Below, piece after piece: positions 28,573 through 38,340 of a DNA stretch of 64,000 nucleotides. Every line of letters begins with the position of its first letter. Positions within the stretch are counted from its first letter, which is position 1. The stretch is from Stutzerimonas stutzeri. Its GTDB lineage: Bacteria; Pseudomonadota; Gammaproteobacteria; Pseudomonadales; Pseudomonadaceae. The notes under the pieces were generated by a model. That model ran no database searches and was not told the DNA's origin. It worked only from the letters and a program-made list of their open reading frames with translations. The position numbers and the translations under genes are program-made. Location: positions 1,866,660 through 1,930,659 of the forward strand of contig NZ_CP007441.1 in assembly GCF_000590475.1 (NCBI RefSeq), in the 5' to 3' direction.

Positions 28573-28846
28573 CGTGTTCTCGTCAGGGTCACGGATGCCG
28601 TCCGCCAGCCATCCCGGTGCGGCGGAGCAGGGCTTTAATGCGCAGCGGGGAGGCGGAACCTTATCGCGTATTGTGTGGCCTCGACAATGATCTTGAAGCT
28701 GGACCATGGCATCGCTGCCTCCGATACCGTCTCGCGCCCGCTGTGCAATCGATCGTGGCGACTGGGCGCTGCCTTGGGACGCTGATAAGGTGGTAATTCA
28801 AGCGCGCCATCGGTGGCGTCCTACTGTTCTGTAGCTGGAGTTCTGC

Positions 28847-29800
28847 ATGACCGCACCCCATCCTCGAATTGGAATCATTGGCACTGGTGCCATCGGTGGC
28901 TTCTACGGACTGATGCTCGCCCGGGCCGGTTACGACGTGCACTTCCTGCTGCGTAGCGAATATGAGGCGGTCAAGCTGAACGGGCTGCACGTGAACAGCG
29001 CGGTGCACGGCTCGTTGCACCTGGATGCAGTGCAGGCCTATCGGCACGCCGCGGATATGCCCAAATGCGACTGGCTACTGGTAGGGGCGAAAAGCACCAG
29101 CAACCCGGAGCTGGCCCCGCTGATCGTGGAAGCTGCAGGAGACGATGCCAAGGTCGTGGTGTTACAGAATGGTCTGGGAATCGAAGATGACCTGCGCGTG
29201 TTGCTGCCGAACAATATTCATCTGCTTGGCGGCCTCTGTTTTATCTGTGCTCATCGCTCGGCACTGGGAGTCGTCGAGCATCAGGCGCTTGGCGGGGTCA
29301 ATCTAGGTTACCACTCGGGTTCGGCGGCAACGCCAGAGCAACAGCAGGCCCTGATCGAGGAGGGCGTGGCGATGTTCCGCGCGGCGGGTGTCGAATCCAA
29401 TGCGGCCGCCAATCTTGCTCAGGCGCGCTGGCAAAAATTGGTGTGGAACATGCCATACAACGGTCTTTCGGTCCTGCTGGATGCCGGCACAGCGCCATTG
29501 ATGGCCGACCCCGACAGTCGAGCACTGGTCCGGTCGATCATGCTGGAAGCCTGTGGAGCGGCGACCGCTTGTGGTCATCCGCTGCCTGCGGTGCTCGTGG
29601 ACCGGATGATGACCGCCACCGACCACATGCCCAACTATCTGCCGAGCATGTACCACGACCACGCGCATGGCCGTCCGATGGAGCTCGAGGCGATCTATGT
29701 CGCTCCGTTGGCCGCAGCGGCACAGGTCGGTTTTGCGATGCCCAAGACGGAGGCGCTCCTACAGGCTCTGCGTTTCATTGCTGCTCGCGCGGACCGCTAG
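28847..29800 (+). CDS. 2-dehydropantoate 2-reductase family protein (PanE-like)
   Basis: The 317-residue NAD(P)H-dependent oxidoreductase has an N-terminal Rossmann motif GIIGTGAIGGFYGLML and a C-terminal ApbA/PanE domain with LVWNMPYNGLSVLL and EAIYVAPLA. PanE reduces ketopantoate to pantoate in coenzyme A synthesis, but many paralogs act on other 2-keto acids, and pseudomonads usually have more than one. ATG 28847 is the start. It is divergent from the DAHP synthase gene and not in a pantothenate operon, so I do not assign panE. Confidence 0.85.
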   Translation: MTAPHPRIGIIGTGAIGGFYGLMLARAGYDVHFLLRSEYEAVKLNGLHVNSAVHGSLHLDAVQAYRHAADMPKCDWLLVGAKSTSNPELAPLIVEAAGDDAKVVVLQNGLGIEDDLRVLLPNNIHLLGGLCFICAHRSALGVVEHQALGGVNLGYHSGSAATPEQQQALIEEGVAMFRAAGVESNAAANLAQARWQKLVWNMPYNGLSVLLDAGTAPLMADPDSRALVRSIMLEACGAATACGHPLPAVLVDRMMTATDHMPNYLPSMYHDHAHGRPMELEAIYVAPLAAAAQVGFAMPKTEALLQALRFIAARADR

Positions 29801-31089
<1,289 letters not shown>

Positions 31090-31090
31090 T

Positions 31091-31197
31091 AGCGGGACAA
31101 TCGCGACCAATGCGAATCGGAGCCCCGTCCGCTGAGACGAAGCTGGGGCTCGGTTGATCCCGCTATGAGCTGACTCGGTAAGCCCCAGCTCATAGCG
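31091..31197. promoter_or_regulatory. Nested, mutually exclusive hairpins between cysB and cysH
   Basis: Four inverted-repeat pairs overlap here: AGCGGGA (31091) with TCCCGCT (31158), GAGCCCC (31120) with GGGGCTC (31145), AGCTGGGGCT (31141) with AGCCCCAGCT (31181), and CGCTATGAGCTG (31161-31172) with CAGCTCATAGCG (31186-31197). The last is 12 perfect pairs with a 13-base loop. They cannot all form together. No long T-run follows on either strand. It lies between convergent stops. Confidence 0.55.
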
Positions 31198-31224
31198 CAA
31201 ACATTTAAATGCGTGAAGACGCCG

Positions 31225-31959
31225 TCAGCCGCTGGCAATCAGATTGCCGGCGTGCAGGCCGCATTCCTTCTGTGTTGACTCCTCCCACCACCAGCGGCCC
31301 TCGCGCTCATGCTGGTTCGGCAGCACCGGACGCGTGCATGGCTCGCAGCCGATGCTGATGAACCCGCGCTCATGCAAACTGTTGTACGGCACTTCCAGCA
31401 TGCGGATATAGGCCCAGACTTCCTCGCTGGTCATCTGTGCCAACGGGTTGAATTTGTACAAGGTATGCTCTGGCGTCGAAAAGGCGGTGTCGATTTCGAG
31501 CACCGATACCTGGCTGCGCGTGCCGGGGCTCTGATCACGGCGCTGGCCGGTGGCCCAGGCTCGGACGCCGGTAAGCTTGCGTCGAAGCGGTTCGATCTTA
31601 CGGATGCCGCAGCACTCGCCATGACCGTCGCGGTAGAAACTGAACAGGCCTTTCTCGTTGACCATCGGCTGCAGGAGGGCAGGGTCCGGCGTCATGATGT
31701 CGATGGCTATACCGTAATGCTCGCGAACCTGTTCAATGAAGCGATAGGTCTCGCTGTGCAGGCGACCGGTGTCGAGGCTGAACACCTTGACGTTCTTGTT
31801 CAGTTTCCAGGCCATGTCCACCAGCACGACATCTTCAGCGCCACTGAACGAGATCCAAAGGTCATCTCCGAACAGATCGAAGGCGAGCTTGAGAATGTCT
31901 TGCGGGGATTTGCCGGCGTAGGCAGATGCCAACTCGGCTACATCAATTGTTTGACTCAT
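31225..31959 (-). CDS. cysH: Adenylyl-sulfate (APS) reductase CysH
   Basis: CysH reduces adenylyl sulfate or phosphoadenylyl sulfate to sulfite with thioredoxin. The 244-residue protein has [17 protein letters not shown] (P-loop-like), [11 protein letters not shown], and two cysteine pairs, [11 protein letters not shown] and GCEPCTRPV. These bind a [4Fe-4S] cluster and mark the APS-using (plant-type) reductase found in pseudomonads, not the E. coli PAPS enzyme. The catalytic cysteine is in KECGLH at the C-terminus. ATG 31959 starts it. It is likely CysB-activated; the upstream stretch at 32000-32040 is A+T-rich, as CysB sites are. Confidence 0.95.
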   Translation of the reverse strand: MSQTIDVAELASAYAGKSPQDILKLAFDLFGDDLWISFSGAEDVVLVDMAWKLNKNVKVFSLDTGRLHSETYRFIEQVREHYGIAIDIMTPDPALLQPMVNEKGLFSFYRDGHGECCGIRKIEPLRRKLTGVRAWATGQRRDQSPGTRSQVSVLEIDTAFSTPEHTLYKFNPLAQMTSEEVWAYIRMLEVPYNSLHERGFISIGCEPCTRPVLPNQHEREGRWWWEESTQKECGLHAGNLIASG

Positions 31960-32142
31960 CAGGCGGCTTCCTTGGTCGGCGCTTGGCGCTCTGCTGGCCG
32001 CGGATATTAACAAATAGGCTTTATGACTCTAAATAACGTTTGGCGCTGCTATGCCTAACTTTAATGAATAAGGCCTCGCGTTGCGCCACTTGGGCCTTAC
32101 CGTTAGAGTGCCGCTTCAATTTTTTGCTTTGAGGAGTGGCCC

Positions 32143-32760
32143 GTGGAAATAGCCTGTCTCGACTTGGAAGGTGTGCTGGTTCCGGAGATCTGGATCGCCT
32201 TTGCCGAGGCCACCGGAATCGAATCGCTCCGGGCAACCACGCGGGACATTCCTGACTACGATGTACTGATGAAGCAGCGCCTGCGCATCCTCGACGAGCA
32301 TGGCCTGAAGCTGTCGGATATTCAGGCGGTTATCGCTACCCTGAAGCCGCTCGACGGCGCAGCTGAGTTCGTCGATTGGTTGCGTGAACGTTTTCAGGTT
32401 GTGATCTTGTCGGATACCTTCTACGAGTTTTCGCAACCGCTGATGCGTCAGTTGGGTTTCCCGACGCTGCTTTGCCATCGGCTGATCACCGACGAGTCGG
32501 GTCGTGTCGTTAACTATGAGCTGCGCCAGAAGGATCCCAAGCGTCAATCGGTGATCGCTCTGAAAAGCCTGTACTACCGCGTCATTGCCGCTGGCGATTC
32601 GTACAATGACACCACCATGCTCGCCGAGGCGCATGCCGGCATCCTTTTCCATGCACCGGATAACGTCATTCGGGAGTTTCCGCAATTCCCGGCTGTGCAT
32701 ACCTTTGAGGCGCTCAAGCAGGAATTCCTCAAGGCGTCCAATCGCACGCTCGAGCTTTAA
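32143..32760 (+). CDS. thrH: ThrH phosphoserine phosphatase / homoserine phosphotransferase
   Basis: ThrH of P. aeruginosa dephosphorylates phosphoserine and can transfer the phosphate to homoserine, linking serine and threonine synthesis. The 205-residue HAD-family protein has the nucleophile Asp7 and acid/base residue Glu9 in CLDLEGVLVPE (the E replaces the usual second D, as in ThrH), ILSDTFYEF as motif II, and GDSYNDTTML as motif IV. The start is GTG 32143 with GAGGAG upstream. It is divergent from cysH and stands alone. Confidence 0.93.
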   Translation: MEIACLDLEGVLVPEIWIAFAEATGIESLRATTRDIPDYDVLMKQRLRILDEHGLKLSDIQAVIATLKPLDGAAEFVDWLRERFQVVILSDTFYEFSQPLMRQLGFPTLLCHRLITDESGRVVNYELRQKDPKRQSVIALKSLYYRVIAAGDSYNDTTMLAEAHAGILFHAPDNVIREFPQFPAVHTFEALKQEFLKASNRTLEL

Positions 32761-32899
32761 CCCGGCCAAGATTCAGCCTCGGATTCGTCGGGTGGACTCG
32801 CGCTTCACCGGTCCACCTTGACGGCCGTGCGGAGGCGCTGAAGGATAGCAATCGCCCTCAGCCCAGAGGCGCGTCGAGCCGCGGGCCTGCGGTCACCGG

Positions 32900-34240
32900 C
32901 TATAGTCCTTCCAGCGTCTCCATCAGCACCCTCACTTTATCGAAGGTCTCCTGATACTCGGCTTGCCAGTCAGAATCCGCCACGATTCCGCCGCCGCCCC
33001 AGCAGGTCGCCTGATCGTTTTGAATCAGCAGCGTGCGGATGGCGATGGAACTGTCCATCTCGCCTCGTACATCCAGATAGAGCAACGAGCCGCAGTAGAC
33101 CGTGCGGCAGGTGGGCTCCAGCTCATCGATAACCTGCATGGCACGAATTTTCGGCGCGCCGGTTATCGAGCCTCCAGGGAAGCTGCCGGCCAGTAAGTCC
33201 AGGGCGTCCTTGCCGCTGGCGAGGGTGCCGCTGACGCTGCTCACCAGATGGTGCACGTTCGGGTAGCTTTCCAGCGAGAACAGCTCTGGCACCGTCACGC
33301 TGCCGATTTCGCAGCTGCGCCCGAGGTCGTTGCGCAGCAGGTCGACGATCATCAGGTTTTCGGCGCGATCCTTTTCGCTGCTAAGCAGCGCTTGGGCCTC
33401 CGCCTGGTCGGCTTCAGGGTTACTTCGACGAGGACGCGTGCCCTTTATCGGGCGGGTGTCCACGATCCCATTCGTGAGGCGCAGGAAGCGTTCGGGGGAG
33501 AGGCTAACGATGGCGCCTTGCTCCACAGTCATGAAGCCTGAATAGGGTGTCGGGCAGGCGGCGCGCAGGGCCCGGTATGCCTGCCACGGGTCGCCCGTGC
33601 ACGGCGCCCGGAAGCGCTGTGCGAAGTTCACCTGATAACAATCTCCAGCCTGGATGTACTGCTGGATGTGCTCGACTGCTCGCTGGTACTCGGAGCGCTC
33701 CAAGTCGGCGGTGAATGGCGAATCAAGGCTGAACGATGAGTGCTCTGGCTGCCACGCGGACTCGAACAGACTGATCAGGTGAAGCCGGTCTGCATCGGCC
33801 AGTCCTGGGTGAAAAATCAGCTGGGCGGTGTGGCTGTGGTGGTCGTTGATGAATGCCCAGGCGTACAGGCCGAACCGGGCGGACGGCAATTGCAGATCCG
33901 CCACCGCAGTTTTCGGGAGCCGTTCGAGCCGCGCTCCGAAATCGTAGGCAAGAAACCCCAGCAGGCCGCCAGTGAAAGGCAGCTCCAGTCCCGCTGGAGG
34001 CTCTGCCTCGCCGAGTGCCTGCAGGGCGTCACGAAGGCGCGCGAAGAAGGCGCTGCCAGTCTCCGCCGTACCCGGTTCCAGTATCTCTATCGGCCACGCG
34101 CTCAGCAGGTCGTACCTTCCGCGCTCGGCGATCGGGCGCCCGGAGTCGAACAACACCGCGCCGGGCGCATGGCGAATGCGCTCGAACCAGAAGGCGGGAT
34201 CAGGGCGATAGGGCAGGGTATGTACGGTGCAGAGCGGCAT
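32900..34240 (-). CDS. pabB: Aminodeoxychorismate synthase component I (PabB)
   Basis: PabB makes 4-amino-4-deoxychorismate from chorismate and ammonia for p-aminobenzoate and folate. The 446-residue protein has a chorismate-binding domain with VSLSPERFLR, the PIKGTRPR motif (the lysine marks PabB rather than anthranilate synthase TrpE, which has PIAGT), DLLRNDLGRSCE and PGGSITGAPKIRAMQ. ATG 34240 is the start. It is 48 bases downstream of the ATP-grasp gene on the same strand, so partial co-transcription with the retropepsin operon is possible. Confidence 0.94.
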   Translation of the reverse strand: MPLCTVHTLPYRPDPAFWFERIRHAPGAVLFDSGRPIAERGRYDLLSAWPIEILEPGTAETGSAFFARLRDALQALGEAEPPAGLELPFTGGLLGFLAYDFGARLERLPKTAVADLQLPSARFGLYAWAFINDHHSHTAQLIFHPGLADADRLHLISLFESAWQPEHSSFSLDSPFTADLERSEYQRAVEHIQQYIQAGDCYQVNFAQRFRAPCTGDPWQAYRALRAACPTPYSGFMTVEQGAIVSLSPERFLRLTNGIVDTRPIKGTRPRRSNPEADQAEAQALLSSEKDRAENLMIVDLLRNDLGRSCEIGSVTVPELFSLESYPNVHHLVSSVSGTLASGKDALDLLAGSFPGGSITGAPKIRAMQVIDELEPTCRTVYCGSLLYLDVRGEMDSSIAIRTLLIQNDQATCWGGGGIVADSDWQAEYQETFDKVRVLMETLEGL

Positions 34241-34288
34241 GCGAGTGTGTCGATCCAGAAGCGGCCCGGCTGCTGGCCGGGCCTGGAG

Positions 34289-35272
34289 TCACGCGTGGGG
34301 CGGTATATGACCGAAGAGTTGCTGTGCGAACCGCACCCGCTCCTCAGGCGTTTCTTGGATACCCTTTTGCTTGAATTCCTCGATCCGATCTTCCACTGCA
34401 TGCGTACGCAGGGTCAGGCCGCAGTCGTTGGCAATCTGGATATTCAGGCCGGGACGTGCGTTGAGCTCCAGGATCAGCGGCCCTTTGTCCTGATCCAGCA
34501 CCATGTCGACACCAATATAGCCCAGCCCGCAGAGTTCGTAGCAGCCCGCCGCGAGCTTCATGAAACCATCCCAGTTCGGCAGCTGCACGCCGTCCACTGC
34601 GTTGGTGGTGTCAGGATGCTTGCTGATCTTGTTGTTCAGCCAGGTGCCGCGCAGCGTGATGCCTGTCGCCAGGTCTACGCCGACGCCGATCGCACCCTGA
34701 TGGAGGTTGGCCTTGCCACCGGACTGCCGCGTCGGCAGGCGCAGCATGGCCATCACCGGGTAGCCCATGAGGACGATGATGCGAATATCCGGAACACCTT
34801 CGTAGCTGATGCTCTTGAAGATGGGGTCCGGCGTGACGCGGTATTCGATCAGGGCACGATCGCGATGGCCGCCGAGTGAGTAGAGGCCGGTGAGGATGTT
34901 GGAAATCTGATGCTCGATTTCGTCGTGCGTCATGATCTTGCCCGACACCGTCCGATAACGGCCTTCGAAACGATCAGCGATTACCAGGATGCCGTCGCCA
35001 CCAGCCCCTTGCGCCGGCTTGACTACAAAATCGTCATGGTCTTTGACGATGTCCTTGAGCTTGTCGATGTCTTTTTCGGTCTCGATGATGCCGTACATCT
35101 TCGGGACGTCGATGCCAGCTTCGATTGCCCGTTCCTTGGTGATGATCTTGTCATCGACAATCGGGTAAAGGTTGCGCTTGTTGTACTTGAGCACATAGTC
35201 CGCGTTGCGGCGATTGATACCCATGATGCCCTTGGCTTCGAGAGCCTTCCACGTTTTGATCAGACCGAACAT
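34289..35272 (-). CDS. ATP-grasp alpha-L-glutamate ligase-like protein (RimK-like)
   Basis: The 327-residue ATP-grasp enzyme has the ATP-binding lysine in DDFVVKPAQGAGGDGI (near residue 83), an RQSGGKANLHQGAIGVGVDLATG segment, and the Mg2+-binding end LILELNARPGLNIQIAN. This places it with ligases that add amino acids to peptides or proteins (RimK relatives). No substrate is known. It is the last gene of a tight operon: only three bases separate it from the membrane-protein gene. The combination ATP-grasp + dead transglutaminase 7TM protein + retropepsin suggests that it forms an amide bond that the protease, or a related activity, later controls; this is inference. Confidence 0.85.
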   Translation of the reverse strand: MFGLIKTWKALEAKGIMGINRRNADYVLKYNKRNLYPIVDDKIITKERAIEAGIDVPKMYGIIETEKDIDKLKDIVKDHDDFVVKPAQGAGGDGILVIADRFEGRYRTVSGKIMTHDEIEHQISNILTGLYSLGGHRDRALIEYRVTPDPIFKSISYEGVPDIRIIVLMGYPVMAMLRLPTRQSGGKANLHQGAIGVGVDLATGITLRGTWLNNKISKHPDTTNAVDGVQLPNWDGFMKLAAGCYELCGLGYIGVDMVLDQDKGPLILELNARPGLNIQIANDCGLTLRTHAVEDRIEEFKQKGIQETPEERVRFAQQLFGHIPPHA

Positions 35273-35275
35273 GGC

Positions 35276-36802
35276 TCAATCCTTCAAAAAGGCTTTGAAT
35301 CGGAACAGCTCGGTCAGGCGGTAGCCGCGATAGCGACCCATCGCCAGCATGAAGCCCACCATGATCAGCAGCACGGCCGGGAAGGTGAACATGAAGTAGG
35401 TCAGCTCCGGCACGTTCATCAAAAGATGCGCCAGGGTCGCCGCGACCAGCGTCCCGACGGCTACCTTGAAGGCATGGCCCGCGCCGCGTTCTTCCCATGT
35501 GATGGATAGCCGCTCGATGGTCATGGTGAGGATCACCATTGGGAACAGCGCGACCGACAATCCACGCTCCAGGCCTAGCTTGTGGCTGAACAGGCTGATC
35601 ACCGCAATCAGTACGACGACGAAGGTCAGGACTACGGAAAGTCTCGGAAGCATTTGCAATTTGAGGTGTTCCAGGTAGGAACGCAGTGAGAGCCCCAGTG
35701 CGGTAATCACGGTAAACAGGATGATCCCGAATCCGAGCTGCGTCTCACGGAAGGCAAGGGCGATCAGAACCGGGGTGAACGTACCCAGCGTCTGCAAGCC
35801 GCCGAGGTTTCGCAGAATCAGGATCACCAGCACGCCGATCGGGATCATGATCATGATCTGGTAGGTCTGCTGAGTTTGCAGCGGCAGGCCGTACAGCGAA
35901 TATTCCAGGAAGTCCGCGTCGGTATTTTCGTCGGTCAACTTGGCCAGACGGATGGCGTTCATTTCGCTGCTGTTGAGCGTGAAGGTCACCTGCGGATTCC
36001 GGCCACCCTCCAGATTGATGAGCGACTCGTCGCCTGTCCACCAGACCAAACGATCTTTCGGCAGACCTTGCTCACCGGTCTCAGGATTGAAGTACAGCCA
36101 ATTGTCGCCATTGAAGCTGCGTAGCCAGAGTTCTGGCGACTGAGCCATGTCAGGCGACAGCCGTATGGTGTGTACACGCTCCATCGGTACATGAGCGATC
36201 GACAGCAGCAACTCGATCACGCGCGCCTTGTTCGCCGTCGCGGAGTCACCGCCGAGCAACAGCTTGACGTTGTCGTCGTTCTCATTGTTGACACGCTTGA
36301 TGGCTTCGCTGATGAAGGTCTCGACATCGGCCGAATGCTGGCGAATCGGCGAGAGCAGCGCTTCGGCGGCAATCTTCTCGGCGCCCTCGACGGGAATGCT
36401 GTCACGGAAGATCGGGCCGTTGGCCTTGGTTTGTTCACCGCTATAACGCCGGGTCAGAACCAGGCGGTAATAGAGGGTCTGATTGCCACTGGCGCGCCGC
36501 GCCGACCAGGTGACCCGACGGTTGCCGTCGGCACGGTTGATGCTCACGCCGTAATTGTTGGAAATGAAGCTTTCGTTGAGGCTGACGAACTCCTGGTTCA
36601 GCGGCGGCACATACATCTGCAGCTTCACCGGGTCGCGCGGATTGGCCTGGAATTCAACCTTGGCATCGATATTCCATAAGTCATCGGTTTCGTCCTCGGT
36701 AATCGGGATGCCGAGAATGAAGATCTGGTACGCGGTGATCGCGATGCCCAGTGTGACGAGTATAAAAATCAAAACTTTCAGATGCAGGGTAAGGGCGCGC
36801 AT
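35276..36802 (-). CDS. 7TM membrane protein with degenerate transglutaminase-like domain
   Basis: The 508-residue protein has one N-terminal helix (residues 9-29), a periplasmic region to about residue 310, and then six or seven helices (about 314-487). Residues about 145-270 have the outline of a transglutaminase fold (ARVIELLLSIAHVP, then ELWLRSFNGDNWLYFNPETG). The whole protein contains no cysteine, and the usual His and Asp positions read Arg/Ser and Asn, so it cannot be an active transglutaminase. Databases label such proteins 'inactive transglutaminase'. I start at ATG 36802; it sits four bases after the retropepsin gene. The periplasmic domain probably binds peptides or the protease partner. 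Confidence 0.85.
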   Translation of the reverse strand: MRALTLHLKVLIFILVTLGIAITAYQIFILGIPITEDETDDLWNIDAKVEFQANPRDPVKLQMYVPPLNQEFVSLNESFISNNYGVSINRADGNRRVTWSARRASGNQTLYYRLVLTRRYSGEQTKANGPIFRDSIPVEGAEKIAAEALLSPIRQHSADVETFISEAIKRVNNENDDNVKLLLGGDSATANKARVIELLLSIAHVPMERVHTIRLSPDMAQSPELWLRSFNGDNWLYFNPETGEQGLPKDRLVWWTGDESLINLEGGRNPQVTFTLNSSEMNAIRLAKLTDENTDADFLEYSLYGLPLQTQQTYQIMIMIPIGVLVILILRNLGGLQTLGTFTPVLIALAFRETQLGFGIILFTVITALGLSLRSYLEHLKLQMLPRLSVVLTFVVVLIAVISLFSHKLGLERGLSVALFPMVILTMTIERLSITWEERGAGHAFKVAVGTLVAATLAHLLMNVPELTYFMFTFPAVLLIMVGFMLAMGRYRGYRLTELFRFKAFLKD

Positions 36803-36806
36803 GGAA

Positions 36807-37343
36807 TTACTCGTCAGCTTCGGATTCGATGATGCAGCCGGGTTTGCCAGCAGCGTACTTAAGGCTTGGATCGACCAGGGCTTCGAAGCGAGCAAGCGCA
36901 TCGGAACCAATTAAAAGTGGGTATTGGAATGCACTTCGGTCCGTGAGGTTCACTTCAATGCTGCGTTTAGCCTTGCCCATGCACAAGTAGAGCTCCACGA
37001 CGGGGCGCGGGGTGTAGGTTTTTTCCTCTTCTGGATCAAAGTCACCGGCGCGCCGCTTGATCTTGCTGATGCGCTGCAAAGGCAGCTCGATTGGGCGATC
37101 GTGGGCCTCGTCAATGGCGAGATAGAAGCGGACCCAGCTTTTCCCGTTGCGTTTGAATCGCTCGATGTCACGTGCACTGAGCGAGGCGGTCTGCGCGCCT
37201 GTGTCGAGTTTCGCGGGCACTTCGAGACCGAAATCGGGCAGCGCTACATGTTCGTTGAGGCCATAAACAGTTTTTTCTTCAGCCTGAACAAGAAATGGTG
37301 AGGCCAAAAGGCAGAGCAACAGGAGACGGGGTTTGGTGCTCAT
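36807..37343 (-). CDS. Exported retropepsin-like aspartic protease (DUF785 type)
   Basis: The 178-residue product has a signal peptide (LLLLCLLASPFLVQA/EEK) and one aspartic-protease motif, Asp47 in AKLDTGAQTASLSA, with the second conserved block PLLIGSDALARF. One motif per chain means that it acts as a dimer, like retroviral proteases. The family has been called 'ATP-dependent zinc protease' or 'RimK regulatory' in databases, without firm basis. The ATG at 37343 gives the signal peptide; the longer frame from 37457 is not used. It is first in the three-gene operon and would act in the periplasm, on the same side as the 7TM protein's soluble domain. Confidence 0.87.
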   Translation of the reverse strand: MSTKPRLLLLCLLASPFLVQAEEKTVYGLNEHVALPDFGLEVPAKLDTGAQTASLSARDIERFKRNGKSWVRFYLAIDEAHDRPIELPLQRISKIKRRAGDFDPEEEKTYTPRPVVELYLCMGKAKRSIEVNLTDRSAFQYPLLIGSDALARFEALVDPSLKYAAGKPGCIIESEADE

Positions 37344-37531
37344 AAATCCAGAATTAGTCGAGTCGGAGAGGGGCAGTCGGAAACGACAATCCCGTGAGTT
37401 GAGGCATGGCGAGGCGAACGCCAGCGCGAATATAACAACGCATTCTAGCATGGGCATTTGGCGCGACTAGCCCTAAACCCCCTGGCGTTCCTATTCAGGG
37501 CGTTTCGATGGGGATGAGGTGTTTTCAGCTT

Positions 37532-37543
37532 GGTGTCGACAAT
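37532..37543. promoter_or_regulatory. Operator-like copy 1, GGTGTCGACAAT
   Basis: It contains the perfect palindrome TGTCGACA, of the type bound by GntR/FadR-subfamily regulators, 16 bases upstream of the -35 element of the prp promoter. A second copy lies at 37606. Confidence 0.5.
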
Positions 37544-37558
37544 CTACCTTCGTAGCAT

Positions 37559-37587
37559 TTGACTGTCCGCAGTTTCAGGCATAGATT
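37559..37587 (+). promoter_or_regulatory. Predicted sigma-70 promoter of the prp operon
   Basis: TTGACT (37559-37564), 17 bases, then TAGATT (37582-37587). The predicted transcription start near 37594 would give a leader of about 24 bases before the regulator's ATG. Confidence 0.5.
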
Positions 37588-37605
37588 TGCCCTGATATCA
37601 GCCTA

Positions 37606-37618
37606 GGTGTCAACAATA
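37606..37618. promoter_or_regulatory. Operator-like copy 2, GGTGTCAACAATA
   Basis: It differs from copy 1 by one base in twelve and lies between the predicted transcription start and the ATG of the GntR gene, covering its ribosome site. A regulator bound here would block its own operon. Confidence 0.5.
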
Positions 37619-38340
37619 TGCTCGATGCGCTAGAAGTTGCTCGCCCTGATCAGGTTGACAGCGGAACCCTTTCCGAGCACGTTTTTCGACTGATCCAAGC
37701 GGCCATCGTAAAAGGTGAAATCGCCCCAGGCAGTAAGATTTCGGAGCCCGAGCTTGCGCGCACATACGGCATAAGCCGGGGACCGTTGCGCGAGGCGATA
37801 CACCGCCTGGAAGGGCAGAAGCTGCTGGTTCGCGTGCCGCACGTGGGGGCTCGTGTTGTTTCGCTCAGCCATTCGGAGTTGATCGAACTCTATGAGATTC
37901 GCGAATCGCTCGAAGGCATGGCCTGCCGATTGGCCGCACAGCGCATGAGCGAGACCGAAATCGATGAGTTACGTCGCGTGCTGGAGACTCATGAGCGAGA
38001 CGAGGCGTTCAGGGCCGGAGTCGGCTATTACCAGCAGGAGGGCGACTTCGACTTCCACTACCGAATCATCCAGGGCAGCGGCAATCGCACGCTGACTCAG
38101 ATGCTTTGTGGCGAGCTGTATCAGTTGGTTCGGATGTACCGCATCCAATTTTCCGCCACCCCGAACCGCCCGCATCAGGCGTTCGCTGAACATCATCGAA
38201 TTCTCGATGCCATTGCCGATCGCGATGGCGAGCTGGCGGAGTTGTTGATGCGCCGGCATATCGGCGCGTCCAAGCGCAACATCGAGCGCCACTATCAGCC
38301 CGATCAACAACAGACACCACAAACAAGAGGTGAGGCATGA
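37618..38340 (+). CDS. GntR-family (FCD domain) regulator of the methylcitrate operon
   Basis: The 240-residue regulator has an N-terminal winged helix (residues 15-80, with [30 protein letters not shown]) and a C-terminal FCD ligand domain with [18 protein letters not shown] and [12 protein letters not shown]. The FCD histidines usually bind a metal and an organic acid; 2-methylcitrate is the expected effector here because it is the first gene of the prp operon. Its stop overlaps the prpB start (ATGA). It replaces the sigma-54 activator PrpR of enterobacteria, so I leave the symbol empty. It is probably a repressor that controls its own operon. Confidence 0.9.
   Translation: MLDALEVARPDQVDSGTLSEHVFRLIQAAIVKGEIAPGSKISEPELARTYGISRGPLREAIHRLEGQKLLVRVPHVGARVVSLSHSELIELYEIRESLEGMACRLAAQRMSETEIDELRRVLETHERDEAFRAGVGYYQQEGDFDFHYRIIQGSGNRTLTQMLCGELYQLVRMYRIQFSATPNRPHQAFAEHHRILDAIADRDGELAELLMRRHIGASKRNIERHYQPDQQQTPQTRGEA

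Larger units (their letters stand above)
37344..37617. other. Divergent control region of retropepsin and prp operons
   Basis: 274 bases between the divergent starts. The right half holds the prp promoter and two operator-like repeats (listed separately). I find no convincing promoter for the retropepsin side. Confidence 0.6.

Noticed and set aside
33740..34879. 379-codon open frame on the plus strand
   Set aside because: Runs antisense through pabB and across into the ATP-grasp gene; a shadow of two real genes.
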